39,145 nt of DNA from an uncultured Bacteroidota bacterium (lineage in GTDB: Bacteria; Bacteroidota; Bacteroidia; Chitinophagales; Saprospiraceae): NCBI GenBank assembly GCA_937952445.1, contig CALGAA010000389.1, forward strand, positions 1 through 39,145. The letters run 5' to 3'. Position numbers and translations under genes: made by a program. The notes under the pieces were generated by a model. The model did no database searches. It was not told the DNA's origin and saw only the letters and a program-made list of their open reading frames with translations. Positions 33,536 through 39,145 of this stretch are shown here, piece by piece. The stretch's first letter is position 1. Each line of letters opens with the position of its first letter.

Positions 33536-34510
33536 GTGAATAAACATCTCAATATACGAACTATTGCCAGGCAAACCCTGGAAATGGAAATCCATACCCT
33601 GGAACAACTTATTCCTACCCTGAACGATGAGTTCGATGAAATTGTTCACCTGATTCATGACAACCCAGGAAAGGTTATTTTTATCGGTGTAGGGAAAAGT
33701 GCATTAATCGGACAAAAGGTAGTCGCTACCTTAAATTCGACAGGCACACTGGCTTCTTTTTTACACGCTGGCGATGCAATCCACGGTGATTTGGGAATAA
33801 TTGAAAAGGAGGATATTGTCGTCTGCTTGTCCAAAAGCGGTCACACCCCTGAAATTAAAGTAATTTTACATATTATCCAAGGTTTCGGAAATAAAATCAT
33901 TGGAATATCAGCCAACAGAAATTCTTTCCTCCACCAGCAATCGGATTATTTTATTTGGACTCCCGTGGAACGGGAAGCAGATCCGTACAATCTCGTGCCC
34001 ACCTGCAGCACCATCGCCCAACTCGCGATCGGTGATGCACTGGCCATGTGCCTTGCCAGATTAAGCCAGTTTGAAGAGAAAGATTTTGCCCGAAACCACC
34101 CTGGCGGTATGCTTGGAAAGAAATTGTTCACCCGGGTGTTCCACTTGCTCGATTTGCATGAAAAACCGATTGTGTATCCCGATTACGGGATCGATCAGGT
34201 CATTATTGAAATGACAGCCAAGAGGCTGGGGGCAACCACCGTACTGGACGACAGGGAAAGGGTTATCGGTATCATCACCGACGGGGATTTGAGGCGTATG
34301 TTGTTGAATCAGAAATTCTCCACCTCGATTTCTGCCCGTGACATCATGACCACCAACCCTATAACCATTGATTCCCACGCCAAAGCAACCGAAGCTATTC
34401 AAAAAATGCACGAACACAGCATTACCCAGCTCATCGTCATCGATAACGATAAATACCTGGGCATGATTCACCTGCACGATTTGTTAAATGAAGGATTTGG
34501 GATAAACTAA
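33536..34510 (+). CDS. kdsD: KpsF/GutQ-family sugar-phosphate isomerase (arabinose-5-phosphate isomerase)
   Basis: A 324-residue isomerase converting ribulose-5-phosphate to arabinose-5-phosphate, the first step toward Kdo of lipopolysaccharide. The SIS domain (about 25-175) has FIGVGKSALIGQKVVATLNSTGT, LHAGDAIHGDLG and CLSKSGHTPE, and two CBS domains follow (about 205-262 and 270-324). The start is GTG at 33536; a TTG three codons earlier (33527) is also possible. The rhomboid gene follows after 12 nt and is probably co-transcribed. A related O-antigen-type ligase gene lies nearby on the other strand. Confidence 0.92.
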   Translation: MNKHLNIRTIARQTLEMEIHTLEQLIPTLNDEFDEIVHLIHDNPGKVIFIGVGKSALIGQKVVATLNSTGTLASFLHAGDAIHGDLGIIEKEDIVVCLSKSGHTPEIKVILHIIQGFGNKIIGISANRNSFLHQQSDYFIWTPVEREADPYNLVPTCSTIAQLAIGDALAMCLARLSQFEEKDFARNHPGGMLGKKLFTRVFHLLDLHEKPIVYPDYGIDQVIIEMTAKRLGATTVLDDRERVIGIITDGDLRRMLLNQKFSTSISARDIMTTNPITIDSHAKATEAIQKMHEHSITQLIVIDNDKYLGMIHLHDLLNEGFGIN

Positions 34511-34522
34511 ATAAACCACAAC

Positions 34523-35215
34523 ATGCTCATACCTATCGGAGATGATAATATTGCAGGCGGCGCTCGTCCCATCGTTTCGTACGGTCTTCTGCTGGCCAAT
34601 ATTGCGATTTTTATGTACGAATTCTTGTTAGATGATCGGTCGCTACAGATTTTTGTCAACCAATTTGGAACGATCCCGGTTAACATCCTTCACGGCCGCG
34701 ATTTGCATACCCTCTTTACGAGCATGTTTCTCCACGGAGGCTGGTCGCACCTGATCGGGAATATGCTTTTTCTGTGGATATTCGGCGATAACGTGGAAGC
34801 CGTGTTGGGCAATTTTAAATTTCTATTGTTTTACATCATCGGAGGCTTGATCGCTTCCATTGCGCACGTTTGGATGAATCTTGACAGCGTGATTCCCAGC
34901 ATCGGAGCCAGTGGCGCCATTTCAGCCGTGTTGGGTGCCTACCTCGTCATGTTTCCCCGCTCCCGAATCAGAATGATTTTCCTGATCTTTTTCGTCACGT
35001 TCTATATTTCTGCGATATTTTTCATCGGTTTTTGGTTTATCCAACAGTTTATGTCGGCCTATTATGAGGCCAAACTGGATGTGCAATCCCAGGGCGTAGC
35101 GTGGTGGGCCCACATTGGTGGTTTTATTTTCGGCGTGATTTACGGAATATTTTACCGAAGCAAAGCGCGTGAATTCAACTTTGTTCCTGACCCACTGGAA
35201 CGGGGAAGATGGTAA
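34523..35215 (+). CDS. Rhomboid family intramembrane serine protease
   Basis: A 230-residue membrane protease. The catalytic dyad is visible as Ser130 in GASGA and His187 in WWAHIGGF, with the supporting HGGWSHLIGN (71-80; His71, His76, Asn80) preceding it. Six or seven membrane helices are distributed from residue 17 to 200. Length is normal for a bacterial rhomboid with a short cytoplasmic tail. It follows the kdsD-like gene closely. Natural substrates are unknown. Confidence 0.93.
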   Translation: MLIPIGDDNIAGGARPIVSYGLLLANIAIFMYEFLLDDRSLQIFVNQFGTIPVNILHGRDLHTLFTSMFLHGGWSHLIGNMLFLWIFGDNVEAVLGNFKFLLFYIIGGLIASIAHVWMNLDSVIPSIGASGAISAVLGAYLVMFPRSRIRMIFLIFFVTFYISAIFFIGFWFIQQFMSAYYEAKLDVQSQGVAWWAHIGGFIFGVIYGIFYRSKAREFNFVPDPLERGRW

Positions 35216-35254
35216 CTCCAGATTCAGGCCTCAACGAAGGGGTGGAGCCTGCGG

Positions 35255-35275
35255 ATTTGGCAGCTTATGCCAAAT
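35255..35275. terminator. Inverted repeat downstream of the rhomboid gene
   Basis: Perfect 7-bp arms ATTTGGC (35255-35261) and GCCAAAT (35269-35275) with a 7-nt loop, in the 273-nt gap between the rhomboid gene and the convergent ligase-type gene. No T-tract, so a termination role is uncertain. Nothing else recognisable was seen in this gap. Confidence 0.35.
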
Positions 35276-35488
35276 GTGTCTGTATGGGCAATGAGAAATC
35301 CATTTGGTTGTATCGGATCAGGATGTCGGCGAAAACCCGGGAAGATAGGCTAATGTCCGGAATAACGATGACTAAAAGGGAGGCTAAAGTAAGTCTGCTT
35401 TGTTATTCTTTCCGAGACCGGGATATGTGAATCAGGATATTTTACACTGAATTGATCAGGATAAAGAGTATATAGGGTGCTTATGTCC

Positions 35489-36694
35489 TCATTCCTCTTT
35501 GCGTTGACCGACCCGCATAGCAAAGAGATGAATCGCGACAAAACAACTCGATCCCAGCGATGTCAATAACGTATTTTCCACCAGGCAACTCAGCATAAAG
35601 AGCAGAAACAATACCCCATACATCAATGAGCTTTTTCGAAAAACCCAAAGTCCAATACGGCCCAGGATAAGATTGAGGATGATGAAGCCGATAATCCCCG
35701 TACCGGCCAGAAAGGTAATCCACAAATTGTGAGGATATTCGTGGATTCGGATACCATCGCGCTCATAAAACAATAAATGCATGCTCTCGTATATATCCCC
35801 CATCCCAATACCCCACCAGGGCGCTGACTTAAACAGTTCCCACCCGATCACGTTGGACTGCCATCGAACCGCATCGGAATAAAACCACCACGAAGTACTG
35901 TCATAATGTCGAAAATCATCCAAAAAATACCGCCATTTCTCCCCTATGGTGGGCAAAGTGGCCAACGCTATGATGATCAGGAACCCAAATAAAGCCATGG
36001 TGGCATACCCCTGCTTTTGATGAAATTTTGAATTCCAGATAAAAGTGATTATCGTCCCCAGATATAACAACACGAGGCCGGTGCGAACTGCCAGCAAATG
36101 GATGCCGATTATAATAAAGATCAAGCCCAGCCCAAACCCCCGGGACTTTGCTGAACCCCAGCGGTGCCGGATCCATTCATCCCATCCGATCACCCCCGCT
36201 ATTGCCATGAACAAACTGGTCCGGACATGATGGACTGGCATTTCAAACGATCCTCCTTCACGTAACCCTCTCAATACCTCCTCACTGTTCACCAGACTGA
36301 ACCCAATAAGATAAATGGAAATTGCAATCCCTGCAAATATAAATTGGCGTACGAATAGCTTTTTGCGCTGATGGAACACCTGTGGCCATAAGGCGAATGC
36401 CATGGGAATAAAAACATAGGGAAGATTGGTTCTCAGCAAATTGAACCATTGACCGGTATCCCTACTCCAAAATCCAGAGATCAGCAACAAACCATAAAAA
36501 GCGAAAAAAGGCCACGAATCCAGCACCGCTTTCCGGTCTATTTGGGCTCCAAAAAACAAAAGTGGAACGGCAAAAAGAATGATCAGTATAGAAGTCATCG
36601 CTTCCGAAAAAAACAAACCCCACGGCAACAGGACAATGGAAAATAGCTGGAGATATTGATAAGTAGCTTTGTTTTTAATCACAGCATAATCCAT
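35489..36694 (-). CDS. O-antigen ligase/polymerase (Wzy/WaaL-like) family protein
   Basis: A 401-residue polytopic membrane protein with about ten to twelve helices. The large periplasmic loop (about 260-330) contains WWFYSDAVRWQSNVIGWELFKSAPWWGIGMGD and then YPHNLWITFLAGTG, the HN-type motif typical of O-antigen ligase-like proteins. Whether it acts as a ligase or as a polymerase for surface glycans cannot be decided. It is single on its strand, divergent from pheS with overlapping promoters, and convergent with the rhomboid gene. Confidence 0.85.
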   Translation of the reverse strand: MDYAVIKNKATYQYLQLFSIVLLPWGLFFSEAMTSILIILFAVPLLFFGAQIDRKAVLDSWPFFAFYGLLLISGFWSRDTGQWFNLLRTNLPYVFIPMAFALWPQVFHQRKKLFVRQFIFAGIAISIYLIGFSLVNSEEVLRGLREGGSFEMPVHHVRTSLFMAIAGVIGWDEWIRHRWGSAKSRGFGLGLIFIIIGIHLLAVRTGLVLLYLGTIITFIWNSKFHQKQGYATMALFGFLIIIALATLPTIGEKWRYFLDDFRHYDSTSWWFYSDAVRWQSNVIGWELFKSAPWWGIGMGDIYESMHLLFYERDGIRIHEYPHNLWITFLAGTGIIGFIILNLILGRIGLWVFRKSSLMYGVLFLLFMLSCLVENTLLTSLGSSCFVAIHLFAMRVGQRKEE

Positions 36695-36702
36695 CGTATC
36701 AC

Positions 36703-36741
36703 TTTCATGACATTCAATAATATCTTACCTTTGCAAAATTA
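36703..36741. promoter_or_regulatory. Back-to-back promoters for pheS-hisS and the ligase-type gene
   Basis: Plus strand: TTTC (36703-36706), 19-nt spacer, TACCTTTG (36726-36733), about 25 nt before the pheS ATG. Minus strand: TAATTTTG (36741-36734) directly abuts it, about 40 nt before the ligase-type ATG, without a clear -33. The two -7 boxes touch tail to tail with no gap. Confidence 0.5.
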
Positions 36742-36758
36742 GAAATAAAACGCATTGA

Positions 36759-37793
36759 ATGGACGCTATTGAGCAGCTTAAAGGATATAGGACAGAGATC
36801 GAGGAGGCCAACCCGACTACACTTGACGCATTGGAACTCTTTCGCATTCGGTATCTGGGCTCCAAAAATGTGCTCAAGCCGCTTTTTTCCCAAATCAAAA
36901 ATATACCTCCTGAACAGCGACGTTTTTTTGGTCAGGAAATCAATGCGGTCAAATCTTTGGCTGAAGAAAAATACGAACACCTTAAATCTCAATTAGCCGA
37001 ACTCGAACAAAGGGCAAGCGTGCAGGAAATGGACCTGACGCGGCCGGGGTATCCTATGCAACTGGGCAGCAGACATCCGATCAGCCTGGTCATGAACAAA
37101 ATCATCGACATATTTTCCAGGATTGGATTTGACATCGCCGAAAACAGGGAGATCGAAGATGAATGGCACAACTTTACAGCACTCAATACACCCGAGAACC
37201 ACCCGGCGCGGGACATGACCGATACGTATTATATCAAAAACGACTGGACGCATATCCTCAGATCCCAAACCAGTACGGTGCAGGTTCATGTCATGGAAAA
37301 TCAAAAACCACCCATCAGGATTATTTCCCCTGGCCGGGTGTACCGGAACGAAACCGTATCGGCTCGTTCTCACTGCCAGTTCCATCAGGTAGAAGGGTTG
37401 TACATCGATGAAAACGTGTCCTTTGTGGACCTCAAAAAAACCCTCCTGTACTTTGCGCGTGAGATGTATGGTGACGATGTACGGATCCGTCTTCGCCCCT
37501 CCTTTTTCCCTTTTACCGAACCAAGCGCGGAAATGGATGTATACTGGGGTCTGGAAACAGAAAGCGACTACAGGATCACAAAAGGCACCGGCTGGCTGGA
37601 AATTATGGGCTGTGGCATGGTGGACCCCAACGTATTGGTCAACTGTGGCATAGACCCCGATCGTTATACAGGTTTTGCGTTTGGGATGGGTATCGAGCGT
37701 CAGGCCATGCGAATGTTTGGGATCCACGATATTCGGTTGTTTTTTGAGAACGATATGCGGTTTTTAAGACAGTTTAAGTCGGTTGTGATATGA
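36759..37793 (+). CDS. pheS: Phenylalanyl-tRNA synthetase alpha subunit
   Basis: A 344-residue class II catalytic subunit. An N-terminal coiled-coil (about 1-85) is followed by motif 1 (near HPISLVMNKIIDIFSRIGFDI), motif 2 (GRVYRNETVSARSHCQFHQVEGLYID) and motif 3 (GFAFGMGIERQAMRMFGI) near the C-terminus. Length is normal. The beta-subunit gene pheT is not adjacent; instead the stop codon overlaps the hisS ATG by 4 nt (ATGA). Confidence 0.97.
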   Translation: MDAIEQLKGYRTEIEEANPTTLDALELFRIRYLGSKNVLKPLFSQIKNIPPEQRRFFGQEINAVKSLAEEKYEHLKSQLAELEQRASVQEMDLTRPGYPMQLGSRHPISLVMNKIIDIFSRIGFDIAENREIEDEWHNFTALNTPENHPARDMTDTYYIKNDWTHILRSQTSTVQVHVMENQKPPIRIISPGRVYRNETVSARSHCQFHQVEGLYIDENVSFVDLKKTLLYFAREMYGDDVRIRLRPSFFPFTEPSAEMDVYWGLETESDYRITKGTGWLEIMGCGMVDPNVLVNCGIDPDRYTGFAFGMGIERQAMRMFGIHDIRLFFENDMRFLRQFKSVVI

Positions 37794-39139
37794 CACCAGG
37801 AATACCAAAGGGAACGCGGGATTTTGGTCCGGCAGAACTATATAAACGAAGGTATATATTCGATACCATACGGAAATATTTTGAATTGTATGGGTACGCA
37901 CCCATCGAAACCCCCTCGATGGAAAATCTGGATACCCTGATGGGGAAATATGGGGAGGAAGGAGACCAGCTTTTATTCAAAGTGCTGAATAACGGTGATT
38001 TTTTAGCCAAAGTTCCCGACCAAATCCTTCGGGATAAGGACAGCAAGAAAGCGACAGAACATTTGGCGAAACGAGGACTGCGGTACGACCTCACGATCCC
38101 TTTTGCCCGATATGCGGTGATGCACCGTCATGAAATCAACTTGCCTTTTAAGCGATACCAAATTCAGCCCGTTTGGCGCGCAGATAGGCCCCAAAAAGGT
38201 CGGTACCAGGAATTTTATCAGTGCGATGCCGATGTCATCGGTTCCGATTCACTTCAATACGAAGCAGAATGCATATTGCTGTTTGATCAGGTGTTTCATG
38301 AATTGGGATTGGAAGTCGACATCCGGATCAACAACCGTAAACTTCTCACTGCCTTGTGTGATCTGATCGAAGCCTCAGACCAGCTATCGGGCATCACCAC
38401 AGCAATTGACAAGCTGGACAAGATCGGTTGGAATGGTGTCCGTCAAATATTGGAAAATATAGGGCTTCGCTCCGAACAATTACAAGTAGTCGAAAAATAT
38501 TTAAAAACCGACAACCAGTCGGAGATTCGGCGGATGTTTGAGAACCAGTCCACAGGAGTGGAAGGCATGGATGAAATCGACCAGGTCTTTGATTATCTCA
38601 ATGGGAAACCCCTTCACAACAAACTGACTTTTGATCCTACGCTGGCACGTGGATTAAGCTACTATACCGGCGCCATTCTGGAGGTCAAATCGACCCAGGT
38701 GAAAATGGGAAGTATCGGAGGTGGGGGAAGATATGACAACCTTACAGCGTTGTTTAGCGGTGAAAAACTCGGGGGAATGGGTATTTCATTTGGGGCTGAA
38801 CGTATTTATGACGTGATGGAAGAACTTCATTTGCTCGATCAGGCTGAAAAAGCAGCGCCAGTATTGATCCTCACCCTGGATGATCAATTTCATGAATATG
38901 GGTTTGATATTCTTTGTCAATTGAGGGAAAAGGGGATCCGGGCCGATCTTTACCCGGGAGGTGCCCGGATGAAGAAACAAATGAAGTACGCTGACCGGAT
39001 CAATGCCCGCTATATTCTGATTCTGGGCTCCGAAGAAATGGAGAACAAAGCCGTATCGATCAAAGATATGCAAACAGGTGATCAAAAAACGGTTCCATTG
39101 GCAGAGGTCGTGGAGTTGATTCGGGACAACCAAGATTAG
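37790..39139 (+). CDS. hisS: Histidyl-tRNA synthetase
   Basis: A 449-residue class II synthetase, complete within the window. Visible are motif 1 (GTRDFGPAELYKRRYIFDTI), motif 2 (QIQPVWRADRPQKGRYQEFYQCDADVIG), the histidine-specific LARGLSYYTGAILEV, motif 3 (GGMGISFGAERIYDVM), and the C-terminal anticodon-binding domain from about residue 360. The ATG overlaps the pheS TGA as ATGA, so the two are likely translationally coupled. The stop codon ends 6 bases before the window edge. Confidence 0.97.
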   Translation: MTPGIPKGTRDFGPAELYKRRYIFDTIRKYFELYGYAPIETPSMENLDTLMGKYGEEGDQLLFKVLNNGDFLAKVPDQILRDKDSKKATEHLAKRGLRYDLTIPFARYAVMHRHEINLPFKRYQIQPVWRADRPQKGRYQEFYQCDADVIGSDSLQYEAECILLFDQVFHELGLEVDIRINNRKLLTALCDLIEASDQLSGITTAIDKLDKIGWNGVRQILENIGLRSEQLQVVEKYLKTDNQSEIRRMFENQSTGVEGMDEIDQVFDYLNGKPLHNKLTFDPTLARGLSYYTGAILEVKSTQVKMGSIGGGGRYDNLTALFSGEKLGGMGISFGAERIYDVMEELHLLDQAEKAAPVLILTLDDQFHEYGFDILCQLREKGIRADLYPGGARMKKQMKYADRINARYILILGSEEMENKAVSIKDMQTGDQKTVPLAEVVELIRDNQD

Positions 39140-39145
39140 TGCACC

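Noticed and set aside
35209..35430. A 73-codon plus-strand frame overlapping the rhomboid stop codon
   Set aside because: No recognisable motif or family-like pattern; it lies in a gap with an inverted repeat and seems to be chance open frame.
1..39145. tRNA, rRNA, prophage, transposase, defence or toxin-antitoxin genes
   Set aside because: Looked for on both strands; nothing with supporting sequence features was found.

Overview
This window looks like a chromosomal segment of a Bacteroidota bacterium, most likely from the Saprospiria (Saprospiraceae or Lewinellaceae); the class is an inference from gene style, while the phylum is well supported. The phylum-level evidence is a DUF4270 lipoprotein and a DUF4290 protein next to a short starch-synthase-like protein, a PorQ-like type IX secretion protein, a gcvH-vanZ-tonB cluster, a Rho with a long disordered insert, and promoters of the Bacteroidota form TTTG-N19-TAnnTTTG. 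No phage, transposase, CRISPR array, tRNA or rRNA was seen. Nearly all genes are core housekeeping genes.

Layout. 1-3000 (minus): starch-synthase-like protein, DUF4270 lipoprotein and DUF4290 form a tight operon. 3.2-4.5 kb (minus): a DUF819 membrane protein. 4.6-6.5 kb (plus): dnaX, with a striking A9 slippery tract. 6.6-10.0 kb (minus): mfd. 10.2-11.6 kb: an AhpD-like protein (minus) and a GHMP kinase (plus) with a consensus promoter. 11.7-19.4 kb (minus): recO-ileS, porQ and a PpiD/SurA-like chaperone, with several hairpins between the last two. 19.5-20.1 kb (minus): a DUF3109 cysteine-rich protein. 20.4-23.5 kb (plus): gltA-gcvH-vanZ-tonB, closed by a strong terminator. 23.5-24.3 kb: a gene-free stretch holding a degenerate 141-bp repeat. 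24.3-27.0 kb (minus): frr, a zinc peptidase and serS. 27.2-30.6 kb (plus): rho, rpmH, rnpA and an unknown membrane protein. 30.6-30.8 kb: a compact hairpin element. 30.8-33.5 kb (minus): recQ-aroQ. 33.5-35.2 kb (plus): kdsD-like isomerase and a rhomboid protease. 35.5-36.7 kb (minus): an O-antigen-ligase-type protein. 36.8-39.1 kb (plus): pheS-hisS, overlapping by 4 nt.

Functional themes are DNA replication and repair (dnaX, mfd, recO, recQ), translation (ileS, serS, pheS, hisS, frr, rpmH), transcription termination (rho), RNA processing (rnpA), central metabolism (gltA, gcvH, aroQ) and the envelope (porQ, ppiD, tonB, kdsD, ligase, DUF4270). The least explained parts are non-coding: the dnaX slippage site, a terminator-shaped hairpin ending directly at the porQ start codon, and two structured or repeated elements that both lie between convergent genes.
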